Source: Hyphomonadaceae bacterium UKL13-1 (GTDB lineage: Bacteria > Pseudomonadota > Alphaproteobacteria > Caulobacterales > Aquidulcibacteraceae). From it: a stretch of DNA of 64,000 nt. Below the pieces are notes generated by a model. It saw nothing but the letters and a program-made list of their open reading frames with translations, had not been told where the DNA came from and made no database searches. The translations under genes and the position numbers were made by a program. The first letter of the stretch is position 1; each line of letters starts with the position of its first letter. Below are positions 33,446-42,184 of the stretch, piece after piece. The stretch spans positions 1,508,001-1,572,000 of the forward strand of contig CP012156.1 of the NCBI GenBank assembly GCA_001602435.1, written 5' to 3'.

Positions 33446-35091
33446 TGCTCGACAGCTTATTCGTGCCCGGCAGCATTTTGTGGCTGGCGCGCCATCAGAT
33501 CCGGTTAAGTTGGCGTCTTGGTCGGCTTGGGAAAAAGATTCCAAGCTGGATCAAGCCCGTTTTCACCATTTTGTTTGTCGGCTTGCTGAGTTTCAGCATG
33601 GGCTATGGCGTGGCCAAAATCTTTGAAGCGGCGGCGGGCGATTACAAGCAGCTGAGCTCGCTGGCAGGGGCAGTGATCCTCACGTTGATGATTTCAGGTA
33701 TTTCGATGAATCTGATGGGGTCGTTCATGACGATAACGGAGAAGGGGGATTTAGACCTCCTCCTCTCCTCCCCTATTCCGCCGCATCGATTTGTCGCCGC
33801 CCGCCTGATCTCTTCGGCGTGGCGCGGCTTTTGTATTTATGCTGGCTTTGCCACCATCTTCTTTGGGGCGAGCATTGTGATGATCTCGCCGATGTTTGCT
33901 TCCATCTATGTCGTGGTGGCCGGATTTGCGATTTTAGATGCGGCCATCACCTATATGATCGCTCGCCAAGCTCTTTTGTGGTTTGGCCTACGAAATGGTC
34001 GCCGCGCAACCATCGCTTTGGGCGCGATTGGCGTGATGATCGGTCTGGTCGGCTATCAAATGGTGTCCAGTACGGGCAGTCTTGGCCGTCTCGCTGCCGA
34101 TACTGAGCATCCAAATGCCAGCCTTATTCAGGTTCATGACGTGATCGTCTCGTTGACGTCAAACTTCAGCTGGCTCGGCGGCACGATTTTAGGCGACTGG
34201 CTGGGTGCCTTAGCCTTTTTGGTCGCAGGCGGCGTGGTATCTGCTTTGGTTCTAAACTTTGCTGGCAAGCGCTACGACCAAGATGTCGCCTTCCTCAATG
34301 GTCAAAACGACCATGCGCCCCACAAGATTCGCAAAGCCCACCCGCAACAATTCCGTAGACCAGCTCTCGTTATGGTGTTCCATAAGGAATGGTTGAGCAT
34401 GACGCGTGACCCCTTATTTGTCAGCCAATTGATTGTGCCACTTTTCACCATGGTGCCGTTTTTAGGCTTTGTGTGGAATGCGGTTTCCAATCCAAACGAG
34501 CAAAGTGAGATGGCACCCATCATGGGGGCGATGTTTGCCGCCATTACTGTGTTCAATGTAACCATGCTGACCTCCAGTCTCGCTTGGCTCACTGCCTCGG
34601 TCGAGGAGGCCCGCGACCTCTTACAAGCCAGCCCCTTGGACCCGAAAATCATCCTGCAAGGCAAAGTCTTAGCTGCCAGCGGCCCGGCTATCTTAGAGCT
34701 TGTGCTGGTCGCTGCGCTGGTGGCTTGGGCGTGGCCCTTAGCCGCACTGACCCTTCTGATCATGGGCATGGCCACCTGCGCGGGTGCCTGCGTGATTGAG
34801 TTTTCGCGCCCGAGACCAACCAAACGGCCAAAAATGACGCAAAGACCGGATCGGTCATTGGTTACCGTGCTGTTCGGCTTAGGGCTTGGCATTCTATGGG
34901 CTTGTGCAGCAGGGCTTGCTGCCGCTAAAATCCTCTGGTGGTTATTGCCCGCCGCTTTGGCAATCACCATCTCTTACATAGCTTGGGCAACCCGTCCTCG
35001 CGACTTGAGTAGCATACCGGTATCGCAGCCCTTGGTTGCCGTCTCTGTTGGCAGTCCTGGTGGCCCTTGGCAAAGAGTGGATCAGACTTAA
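33442..35091 (+). CDS. ABC-2 type permease
   Basis: This 549-residue protein has about twelve hydrophobic segments in two sets (residues about 30-270 and 320-525). The middle polar part is AGKRYDQDVAFLNGQNDHAPHKIRK. It matches large ABC-2 type permeases in which one polypeptide supplies both membrane halves. It starts 4 bases within the end of the ATPase gene, so the two are translationally coupled. Its last codons lie 5 bases before the next gene, so DUF445 probably belongs to the same transcript. Confidence 0.88.
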   Translation: MMLDSLFVPGSILWLARHQIRLSWRLGRLGKKIPSWIKPVFTILFVGLLSFSMGYGVAKIFEAAAGDYKQLSSLAGAVILTLMISGISMNLMGSFMTITEKGDLDLLLSSPIPPHRFVAARLISSAWRGFCIYAGFATIFFGASIVMISPMFASIYVVVAGFAILDAAITYMIARQALLWFGLRNGRRATIALGAIGVMIGLVGYQMVSSTGSLGRLAADTEHPNASLIQVHDVIVSLTSNFSWLGGTILGDWLGALAFLVAGGVVSALVLNFAGKRYDQDVAFLNGQNDHAPHKIRKAHPQQFRRPALVMVFHKEWLSMTRDPLFVSQLIVPLFTMVPFLGFVWNAVSNPNEQSEMAPIMGAMFAAITVFNVTMLTSSLAWLTASVEEARDLLQASPLDPKIILQGKVLAASGPAILELVLVAALVAWAWPLAALTLLIMGMATCAGACVIEFSRPRPTKRPKMTQRPDRSLVTVLFGLGLGILWACAAGLAAAKILWWLLPAALAITISYIAWATRPRDLSSIPVSQPLVAVSVGSPGGPWQRVDQT

Positions 35092-35096
35092 CCTCT

Positions 35097-36374
35097 ATGG
35101 CAGATAAACCGCCTGTGACGACCCTCATGCAAGAAGATCCGGCCATTGCGTATCGCCGCATGAAGCGCGTCGCGACGGGGCTCTTCCTCGCGATGACTTT
35201 GTTGTTTGTTGTCACCAAGTTTTTTGAAGCTTCTAGCCCCATCCTGCCCTTTGTGCGCGCCTTTGCCGAAGCGGCGATGGTTGGGGCACTGGCGGACTGG
35301 TTTGCCGTTACCGCCCTCTTCCGCAGGCCTTTGGGCTTACCCATTCCCCATACGGCGATTGTCCCGCGATCGAAGGACCGGATTGGCGCGGGACTCGGCC
35401 GCTTTATCTCGCGCAACTTCCTGCAGCCTGAGCAGGTTCAGCGCCGCTTGAAGGATATGGACCTTGCGGGCAACACCGCCGCTTGGCTGACTGAAGGTGA
35501 CCGCGCCCGCCGGGTCGCACAAGGCATTGCAGGTGCTGTCCCCCGTATCCTGGGCCTCTTAAACGAAGGCAAGATTGCGACGTGGCTGCAAACCACTTTG
35601 ACCGAGCGGTTGCGCCATGCCGATATCGCCCACCTCTTGGCGGAAGGCTTGGACATTTTGATCAAAGGCGGCCGGCATAAGGCCATCGTCGACCTCATCA
35701 TCTTCCATGCCGACCTTGCGATCCATTCAGAAGAAAACATGTTCCGCACGCGCGTGTCAGACAAGATGGACTGGCTGCCCAAGCTATTCTCAGTCGATGC
35801 TGCAGCTTCTGACGCGTTGTTGACCGCGATCAAGGACACGCTGAAAGACGCCGCCAAGGACCCCAATCACTCTATTCGTACCCGTATTGATGAAGCGCTT
35901 TCCCATTTGGCGCGCGACCTCCGGCACGACCCAAATCTGCGCGATCAACTCCAACGCTGGGTGCGCGAAGTCTCCGATCACCAAGTGGTCCGAACCTATG
36001 TGACCAATGTCTGGAGTGACCTTAAAAAGAGCTTGCGCGAACAATCACCCGAAGAGACCGACCGCCTTAGCAATGCCATTGCGGCAGGCCTTGAAGATTT
36101 GGCACGCGCCATTGAGCGCGATGACGAGCTTCGCGAAAGCCTCAATCAGCGCTTAAAGGCTTGGGCAGTCGAACTCGCCGATGCGCAAGGCGCTGGCGTT
36201 GGCACGATGGTGGCTGAAACCATTCAAGGCTGGGATGCACGCACCGTTGTCGACCAGATTGAAGCCGCCGTCGGCCGCGACCTGCAATATATCCGCATCA
36301 GCGGCACCGTCATCGGCGGTCTGGCAGGTCTGACGATCCACACGCTGTCGATCTGGCTGTTTCCGGTGAAGTAG
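35097..36374 (+). CDS. DUF445 family membrane protein (YjiN-like)
   Basis: This 425-residue protein has one N-terminal span (about 25-45, ATGLFLAMTLLFVVTKFFE) and another near the start of the DUF445 signature FVRAFAEAAMVGALADWFAVTALFRRPLGLPIPHTAIVPRSKDRIG. A long, mostly alpha-helical and charged region follows, and a last hydrophobic segment ends the protein (VIGGLAGLTIHTLSIWLF). Function is unknown for the family. The ATG at 35097 is used; an in-frame TTG at 35067 would overlap the permease gene. Co-direction and a 5-base gap suggest it is transcribed with the ABC exporter. Confidence 0.9.
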   Translation: MADKPPVTTLMQEDPAIAYRRMKRVATGLFLAMTLLFVVTKFFEASSPILPFVRAFAEAAMVGALADWFAVTALFRRPLGLPIPHTAIVPRSKDRIGAGLGRFISRNFLQPEQVQRRLKDMDLAGNTAAWLTEGDRARRVAQGIAGAVPRILGLLNEGKIATWLQTTLTERLRHADIAHLLAEGLDILIKGGRHKAIVDLIIFHADLAIHSEENMFRTRVSDKMDWLPKLFSVDAAASDALLTAIKDTLKDAAKDPNHSIRTRIDEALSHLARDLRHDPNLRDQLQRWVREVSDHQVVRTYVTNVWSDLKKSLREQSPEETDRLSNAIAAGLEDLARAIERDDELRESLNQRLKAWAVELADAQGAGVGTMVAETIQGWDARTVVDQIEAAVGRDLQYIRISGTVIGGLAGLTIHTLSIWLFPVK

Positions 36375-36405
36375 GGTGGTGGGCGCTCAAACTCGAGCAA
36401 AGCCC

Positions 36406-37239
36406 TCAAACCGTCACCTCAACCACCATCCCATCCACTGCCGGCACAATGTGTTCAGGCAGGCTGGCAGCCAAAGTCGCGTAATCTAGGTCGATGTGCA
36501 TATTGGTCAGGATCGCGTGTTTGGGTTGGATTTCTGCGATCCATTCTAGGCTAAGTTCCAGATGGGCGTGGCTTGGGTGGGGGATGTGGCGAAGCGCGTC
36601 GACGATAAAAAGGTCGACCCCCTTGCAGGCATCTAAGCTTTCCTGCGGCAGGATTTTGCAATCATTACAATAAGCGACGGGTCCGAAGCGAAAGCCTAAG
36701 CTATCGATGTCGCCATGATTTTGCGCCAAAACCTGAAAACCTATCGCCCCGCCCTGTCCATGGATTGTGAGCACCTGCCCCGGCAAGGGCATCTCATGGG
36801 CATCCAGCAAAGCTGGATAATGGCTGCCGGGCGGGGTTTCAAAAATATAGCTAAAGCGGCGAACCAGATTTTCCCGTGTCACGGCGTCCATAAAAGTCGG
36901 GATACGCTTGCGCTGATGATAGACAATGGCGCGCAGATCATCGATGCCATGGCTTTGGTCGGCATGATCATGGGTGTAGAGGATCGCATCCACATGGCTG
37001 ACTTTTGCGGCCAGTAACTGGGTGCGCAAATCTGGCGAGGTGTCGATCAACACAACGGTCGAGGTCTCGTGGCTATAGGTGCCTTGATAGGCCTCAACCA
37101 GCAGGCTGCAGCGGGTGCGGTAATTGCGCGGATCGTATGGGTCACAGGCCCCCCACTCCCCGCCCACACGTGGGACGCCACCAGAGGAGCCGCAGCCAAG
37201 AATTGTGACCCGAACATGGGTGGCATCAGACTGGCTCAT
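36406..37239 (-). CDS. MBL-fold metallo-hydrolase, PhnP-like
   Basis: This 277-residue metallo-beta-lactamase-fold protein starts with TILGCGSSGGVPRVGGEWGACDP and has the metal site YTHDHADQSHGIDDLR (HxHxDH). Further His ligands are near the middle (AQNHGDIDSLG) and in LTNMHIDLDY. It is of the PhnP/phosphoribosyl cyclic phosphodiesterase type by overall pattern. In alphaproteobacteria it habitually follows tatD in the tmk-holB-metG-tatD group, and here its ATG overlaps the last base of the tatD stop. The exact substrate is unknown. Confidence 0.92.
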   Translation of the reverse strand: MSQSDATHVRVTILGCGSSGGVPRVGGEWGACDPYDPRNYRTRCSLLVEAYQGTYSHETSTVVLIDTSPDLRTQLLAAKVSHVDAILYTHDHADQSHGIDDLRAIVYHQRKRIPTFMDAVTRENLVRRFSYIFETPPGSHYPALLDAHEMPLPGQVLTIHGQGGAIGFQVLAQNHGDIDSLGFRFGPVAYCNDCKILPQESLDACKGVDLFIVDALRHIPHPSHAHLELSLEWIAEIQPKHAILTNMHIDLDYATLAASLPEHIVPAVDGMVVEVTV

Positions 37240-38009
37240 CAGGCGGCCTTATCAAATAGGGCGAAGAAATTTCGGTCGGCAAGGTCGGCAAAGGCGCTTG
37301 CCTCCAGCCCATAAAAATCGGCCAAAAACTGGCTGACATGGGGCAGGAACGCAGGCTCATTCCGTCTACCCCGCATCGGGATAGGGGCCAAATACGGGCA
37401 ATCGGTTTCGATCAACACCCGGTCCAACGGCACTTGGCGGGCGGCCTCGCGCACGTCAGTTGCATTCTTAAACGTCGCAATGCCGGAAAAGGACACATAG
37501 GCCCCAAGGTCCAGCCCACGACGGAGCAGATCTAGGCCACTGGTGTAGCAATGCAGCAGGATTTTAAACGCGCCCTTGCCCATTTCCTCTTCGAGGATTG
37601 TCGCCGTCAGCTCATCGGCTTGGCGGGTATGGACGATCAGCGGCAGACCTGTTTCACGCGCTGCTTCTATATGGGTGCGGAACACCGCAATTTGTGCGGC
37701 CTCTGAGCTATAGCCATAATGAAAATCTAGGCCTGTTTCGCCAATACCAATCGCCTTGGGATTCGTGCTAGCCGTGATGAGCTGTGCGACCGTCAAATCT
37801 GGATGATCGTCGGCATAATGGGGATGCACGCCAACACTGTGCCAGACGTTTGCACGCGGGGCTGAGATGGCTTCAATCGCGGGCAAGGACGCCATCTTAT
37901 CGCAAATGGTCAGCATGGCATGCACGCCTGCCTCTGCCGCCCGGCTTAAGACCTCATCAAAGTCCGGCGCAAAGGATTCGTGGTGTAAATTAACGTGGCT
38001 ATCGATCAT
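37239..38009 (-). CDS. TatD family metal-dependent hydrolase/DNase
   Basis: This 256-residue TIM-barrel hydrolase shows the TatD series: opening MIDSHVNLHHESF, GETGLDFHY, FRTHIEAARETGLPLIVHTRQAD, LLHCYTSG, SFSGIATFKNA and RVLIETDCPYLAP. The first metal motif reads SHVNLH where Escherichia TatD has HxH; I recall the same variation in other alphaproteobacterial members, so it need not be defective. It lies 9 bases after holB in the same direction and shares a base with the MBL-fold gene, forming a tight operon. Related enzymes have 3'-5' exonuclease activity. Confidence 0.92.
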   Translation of the reverse strand: MIDSHVNLHHESFAPDFDEVLSRAAEAGVHAMLTICDKMASLPAIEAISAPRANVWHSVGVHPHYADDHPDLTVAQLITASTNPKAIGIGETGLDFHYGYSSEAAQIAVFRTHIEAARETGLPLIVHTRQADELTATILEEEMGKGAFKILLHCYTSGLDLLRRGLDLGAYVSFSGIATFKNATDVREAARQVPLDRVLIETDCPYLAPIPMRGRRNEPAFLPHVSQFLADFYGLEASAFADLADRNFFALFDKAA

Positions 38010-38018
38010 GGCGCTTAT

Positions 38019-39074
38019 CTAGTGCATCGGACTGAGGTCTGCACGAATGGCACGCAGCGCCTCAAGCGTAGCTAAACTCCGGTCGAGATTGAGGGCCTCC
38101 ACCTTCGTACGAACCTCGCGCACATGGCTCCAGGCCTTGGCCGCAGCATCGGTGCCAGCACCCGCCGCAAGCCGCGCCAACAACACGCTTTCACCCGGCT
38201 CAATCTCTGAAATCTCAAGGCCAAGCCCTGCCCTTCCCGCACGCGCCAACCAATCTTCCATCATATCAAACACGGCATGAAAGCGGTCTGCGTCGCTGCA
38301 CGCGTCGGCTAGCGAGAGCGCTTCATCCAAGGGCGCGCGGGGTAAACCGGACAAATGGCGCGACAAAGAGCCATAAAGTTTAGAGGCATTCAAAGCCGCC
38401 AAGGCGCGTGCGCGACCGGGCCTGCCTGCCCCTAAAGCCCGCGTCGTCGCATCAATATCCGGCAAGGCCTTTGCCATCGCTTCTTCCGATAGGCACGTCA
38501 AATCCAGCCGGCGACAGCGCGACCGCAAAGTTGGCAATAATCGACCGGGCGCATGGGCGAGCAGAATGAGGGTTCCACCCGCCGGCGGTTCTTCCAAGGT
38601 TTTCAAAAGCGCATTGGCGGCGTTAGAGCTCATATCGTCGGCACAATCGACAATGCCAACCCGCGCGCCCCCTGCCCCATCAGATGTCATGGTGAAAAAA
38701 TGGGTGAGGTCGCGAATGGCGGCAACGGTTACATCGCGCTTAATCTCGCCCTTTTCAGGGTCAAGCCGCGTGGCCGTGCGCAAGTCTGCGTGCGAGCCTT
38801 GGGCGATCTTGCGGCTGACCAAATCGTCTGGTGCACTGGCAAGCGGGCTGGACGGGTCCCGGGCCGCCCCCAATAATCTGCGCGCGAACCGATAAGCCAA
38901 GGTAGCCTTGCCCACGCCTTTAGGCCCCGTGATCAGCCAAGCGTGGTGCGAGCGCCCGCCTGAAAGGCTGTCAGCTAATTCCGCTTCTGCTGCTTCATGA
39001 CCAAACAGCTCAAACACCGCGCGGGGGTGGGGTGAACCGGGCTCTTGATCTGGGGTGGGGGCTTCGTCACTCAT
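38019..39074 (-). CDS. holB: DNA polymerase III subunit delta'
   Basis: Delta' is a clamp-loader subunit that works with DnaX and delta to load the beta clamp. The 351-residue protein has the AAA+ features: P-loop TGPKGVGKATLAYRFARRLLG, the sensor/Walker-B-equivalent GIVDCADDMSSNAANALLKTLEEPPAGG, and SRC motif LRSRCRRLDL. The start chosen is the ATG at 39074, which overlaps the tmk stop (ATGA), rather than an earlier in-frame start inside tmk. In many alphaproteobacteria metG follows holB, but here tatD follows directly. Confidence 0.93.
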   Translation of the reverse strand: MSDEAPTPDQEPGSPHPRAVFELFGHEAAEAELADSLSGGRSHHAWLITGPKGVGKATLAYRFARRLLGAARDPSSPLASAPDDLVSRKIAQGSHADLRTATRLDPEKGEIKRDVTVAAIRDLTHFFTMTSDGAGGARVGIVDCADDMSSNAANALLKTLEEPPAGGTLILLAHAPGRLLPTLRSRCRRLDLTCLSEEAMAKALPDIDATTRALGAGRPGRARALAALNASKLYGSLSRHLSGLPRAPLDEALSLADACSDADRFHAVFDMMEDWLARAGRAGLGLEISEIEPGESVLLARLAAGAGTDAAAKAWSHVREVRTKVEALNLDRSLATLEALRAIRADLSPMH

Positions 39075-39703
39075 GACAGCTTCAAACGTGCAACCAAGAG
39101 GGCCCAAGCAGAATCGGCCAATTCCTCTGGCGCAACCGATGCATCCACAACGCCACAGCGATGCTTAAAGGTCTCGGCGATTTCCAGATAGGCAGCCCGC
39201 AAGGCCGTGTGGAACGCAAACGCCTTGCCTTCAAACCGATCTTCGGTGCCCCGGCGCGCGGCAGCCCGCTTTAAGCCAATGGCAGGGTCAATATCGAGAA
39301 TAAGGGTCAAGTCCGGCTGGGTATGTCCGACGATCAGGCCATCTAGGGCCTCAACCGCCGCCCGCCCTGCCCCGCCGGCTTGACCTTGATAGGCCCGAGT
39401 GGAATCCGAAAACCGGTCGCATAAGACAATCGCACCGCGCGCGAGGGCCGGACGGATCAGGCGCTCTAAATGGTCTTCACGTGCCGCAAAAAAGAGACAT
39501 AGCTCGGATAAGGCCATCCAGCGATCGGCAGCGCCTGTCACCAAGAGCGCGCGAATGGCCTCGGCACCCGGTGTTCCACCAGGTTCACGCGTCAGCACGA
39601 CTTCATGACCCAAGGCTTCCAGTCGCGCCTTTAGCGTCGACAACAAGGTGGTCTTTCCGGCCCCCTCGCCGCCTTCCAAGGTGATGAAATGGCCGCCCGT
39701 CAT
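39071..39703 (-). CDS. tmk: Thymidylate kinase
   Basis: Tmk phosphorylates dTMP to dTDP. The 210-residue protein has the P-loop TLEGGEGAGKTTLLSTLKARL near the N-terminus, the DR motif in VLCDRFSDSTRAYQGQAGG, the LTREPGGTPGAEAIR block with substrate-binding Arg, and the LID region AAARRGTEDRFEG. Length is typical. It is the upstream partner of holB (4-base overlap) and lies 90 bases downstream of rlpA, all on the same strand. Confidence 0.97.
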   Translation of the reverse strand: MTGGHFITLEGGEGAGKTTLLSTLKARLEALGHEVVLTREPGGTPGAEAIRALLVTGAADRWMALSELCLFFAAREDHLERLIRPALARGAIVLCDRFSDSTRAYQGQAGGAGRAAVEALDGLIVGHTQPDLTLILDIDPAIGLKRAAARRGTEDRFEGKAFAFHTALRAAYLEIAETFKHRCGVVDASVAPEELADSAWALLVARLKLS

Positions 39704-39793
39704 GCTTCAAGACCTGTCTGCTGTCATGGTGCAGACAGAAGTGACCCGCCCGCCTGTTCTAGGCAAGGGCTATGATGCAGTCTGGGCTGGGCT

Positions 39794-41029
39794 TTAGTTG
39801 CGCGAGGCCATGATATGGGCACCGCTGACGCCCTGTCCGGATACGGCTTCTGCGAGGGCCGCCGCTTCGCTTTGGCTTTGAACGGGTCCAATCAGGATCC
39901 GGTAAAGGCTTGCACCCGAGGCGGTCTCGGTTTCCACAATCTTTGCTTGGCCAATCTCAGCCGCTTGGGCTAGCGCACGCTCTGCATTGGCTCGGCGCGA
40001 GAAAGCTCCGGCCTGAACATAGAGGCCTGAAGCCACGTCGTCTGTATTCACAGTGGTTGGCTTCATTGGCCGAGCGGGCTTTTGTTCTGCGACGCGAGTC
40101 GTTGTTGCGGTCTGTACTGGCGACGGTGTGGGTTTAGTCCACTTCTTTTCTTCGCCCGGTGCGGTCAGATTGGCGTTGGTGACCACAGGCTCAGGGTCGG
40201 CTGGGCCGATATAGCGCACGCGCACTTGGGTAGACCCCTGCTCACGATAGCCCAAAAGCTCTGCGCCACGCGCGGAAAGGTCAATCAAACGATCGGCCAC
40301 AAAGGGGCCGCGATCATTCACCCGCACCACCATGGAGCGGCCATTGGTCAGATTAGTCACTTCGACAAGGCTCGGGATCGGCAAAGTTGGGTGGGCCGCG
40401 CTGACAATATTCATGTCAAACAGCTCGCCATTAGCGGTCGACTTGCCGTGGAAGTCGCGACCATACCACGATGCGGTGCCCACTTCATTATAGTCAGGCT
40501 CGTGGGTTGGAATATACCACGTGCCATTCACCTGATAAGGCGCGCCAATCTTTTGAAAGCCCTGCACGTCAGATGGGCGCACAGAGGGCGCAGATTCTGG
40601 CTCTGACGCACGAATGGCAATCGTGGCCGCGTGAGCAGGTCGCTCAACAGAGGTTGCCTCTTTTGGTGCCCGCGTTGTTGCAGGTGTCAGCGAGGCCATT
40701 TGCACCCGCTCAATCGGCGCCCCTTGCGAGCTTGTCGCAGTGCTTGGCTTGGCCGTCGCAGGCGCGGGTTTTGCCGTCTGAGTGTCGACCTTACGCACTG
40801 GTTTACTTGCGGGCTTACTGATAGAAACCGCTTCGGTAGAGGCCGCCTCGCTATTGATGGTCGCAACCATCGGACGGGCATTGGGCGCTGCCGCTGCAGG
40901 GAAAGCTGCAAAACCAACTGCCAAGAACAGCGCGCTGGCCCACACAGGACTAGCGACACGCAAATCAGTAATTTTATTTTTAAAACAATGCGTAACTACA
41001 AGCTTCTTCAGTGCCGAATCCCGGACCAT
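39794..41029 (-). CDS. rlpA: RlpA-like septal ring lytic transglycosylase with SPOR domain
   Basis: This 411-residue exported protein has an N-terminal hydrophobic stretch (WASALFLAVGFAAFPAAAA), a long low-complexity linker rich in Ala, Pro, Lys and Thr, then the double-psi beta-barrel RlpA domain (about 185-280). That domain shows EVGTASWYGRDFHGKSTANG, AAHPTLPIPSLVEVTNLTNG and VRVNDRGPFV with DLSARGAELLG. A C-terminal SPOR domain (about 335-410) begins LYVQAGAFSRRANAERAL. RlpA enzymes cleave denuded glycan strands at the septum, and SPOR directs them there. The ATG at 41029 has GGTGGG in front; 41044 is an alternative start. The usual dacC neighbour is missing. Confidence 0.92.
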   Translation of the reverse strand: MVRDSALKKLVVTHCFKNKITDLRVASPVWASALFLAVGFAAFPAAAAPNARPMVATINSEAASTEAVSISKPASKPVRKVDTQTAKPAPATAKPSTATSSQGAPIERVQMASLTPATTRAPKEATSVERPAHAATIAIRASEPESAPSVRPSDVQGFQKIGAPYQVNGTWYIPTHEPDYNEVGTASWYGRDFHGKSTANGELFDMNIVSAAHPTLPIPSLVEVTNLTNGRSMVVRVNDRGPFVADRLIDLSARGAELLGYREQGSTQVRVRYIGPADPEPVVTNANLTAPGEEKKWTKPTPSPVQTATTTRVAEQKPARPMKPTTVNTDDVASGLYVQAGAFSRRANAERALAQAAEIGQAKIVETETASGASLYRILIGPVQSQSEAAALAEAVSGQGVSGAHIMASRN

Positions 41030-41196
41030 TGTGTGTCCCACCATATTGGTCTGCAGTAGTTTCTGCAGACATTCTTATCGCGCCGGTTGATCCGACTGCG
41101 GGTTGCACTCTACAAGAGAGGTTTGAAATCAACGCTTGAAAATTAGGTCGAATTTTATCGATCTAACATTTTCTTTCAGGTGTTGCGTCAAAACGC

Positions 41197-41286
41197 GGAC
41201 AGGTGGCCGAGTGGTTTAAGGCAGCGGTCTTGAAAACCGCCGTAGGTGGAAGCCTACCGTGGGTTCGAATCCCACCCTGTCCGCCA
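41197..41286 (+). tRNA. tRNA-Ser (anticodon TGA)
   Basis: A 90-nt class II tRNA. The acceptor stem GGACAGG (41197-41203) pairs with CCTGTCC, followed by discriminator G and an encoded CCA (41284-41286). The anticodon loop is CTTGAAA with TGA at 41231-41233; a long variable arm (TAGGTGGAAGCCTA) and a GGTTCGAATCC T arm are present. It reads UCA and UCG serine codons. Confidence 0.97.
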
Positions 41287-41353
41287 GTTTGAATTCCCAA
41301 AAATATGATGCCAAGTTGTGATGATTGTGTAAGATTATTCTCTGGAGGACCAG

Positions 41354-42073
41354 ATGGGACTTACGATTGGCGTGGGCTTTCTTGCGCGTGAAGCCCGAGA
41401 CAATGCTGAGGAAGTCGCGATTTTCAAGGAATCCTTTGACTTGTTAAATGAGGTTCTCGCGGAGGCGGGCATGCCTCCGCATCATGAACCGCTGGACATT
41501 CCTGACAGCGAAGTTTTTGACGCTCAGATGTTGGGATATGGAGGCTTACACGCGGTTAGGCGACTTGCTGCCTATTATGTTTGTGAAGGCCGCCTTCCGG
41601 CACAAGTCCGATATGACCAATATGCTGAAGACCCGGTCACCGCGACGCTCTACCAAGAAATCCAAAAGAACTTAGAATTTGATCATCCTCAGCCAGCGGA
41701 GCGCTTGTCAGCGCCTAAGGCGACACCATCGCTTTTCCAACATCTGATGTTGCACTCTGACGCTGAGGGTTTTTATCTCCCCACGGACTTCGAGCATGTG
41801 ATTTTTGACGGCGCCCAACCACAGCGCGAAGGCATCGGTGGCATGGTTGGATCTGCCCCTCGCTTACTCAAAGAATGTTTAACTCTCGCTCGGTTTATCA
41901 ATCTACCGTTGGATATAGACATTGAAAGCGAGGAAATGTGGGATGTCGTCGACGACCCACCTTCACAGGGAGAATTGTGGAAAATCTGCGGTGTTGAGGC
42001 GTTCGGCATTGCGAGACTAATTCGCGGCTGTGAAGCCGCGATCCAACATAAGGCAGTCCTTGGGTTCTTTTAG
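41354..42073 (+). CDS. Orphan cytoplasmic protein, 239 aa, behind tRNA-Ser
   Basis: I do not recognise the family with confidence. The product is acidic, with no signal peptide or membrane span. Notable blocks are LGYGGLHAVRRLAAYY (about residues 60-75), HLMLHSDAEGFYLPTDFEHVIF (about 130-151), GIGGMVGSAPRLLKECLTLA (about 159-178) and a C-terminal GVEAFGIARLIRGCEAAI. These look like conserved motifs, and the HSD-x-G-FY-LP plus GGMVGS pattern recalls small proteins seen in cyanobacteria and planctomycetes, possibly immunity-like, from memory only. TGGAGGA (41342-41348) precedes the ATG. It sits 67 bases after the tRNA-Ser CCA end, a typical place for acquired genes; its codon use is more AT-rich than its neighbours. 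Confidence 0.8.
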   Translation: MGLTIGVGFLAREARDNAEEVAIFKESFDLLNEVLAEAGMPPHHEPLDIPDSEVFDAQMLGYGGLHAVRRLAAYYVCEGRLPAQVRYDQYAEDPVTATLYQEIQKNLEFDHPQPAERLSAPKATPSLFQHLMLHSDAEGFYLPTDFEHVIFDGAQPQREGIGGMVGSAPRLLKECLTLARFINLPLDIDIESEEMWDVVDDPPSQGELWKICGVEAFGIARLIRGCEAAIQHKAVLGFF

Positions 42074-42184
42074 ACGGTTAGAGGCCGCCGCCGCCCACTT
42101 GACCCTCTCGCCACAACACCGGATACATTCAGATAACAAAAGCGCGCATCCAAAAAGCGCGTGCAAACAATTCTGGGGGGTGAG

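Noticed and set aside
37239..38009. TatD as inactive because of a changed HxH motif
   Set aside because: The remaining metal ligands are intact and the SHVNLH variant seems usual in alphaproteobacteria, so loss of activity is not supported.
41287..42184. Integrated element with att repeats at tRNA-Ser
   Set aside because: No copy of the tRNA 3' end and no integrase was seen downstream, so an intact element cannot be claimed; only the orphan gene is reported.
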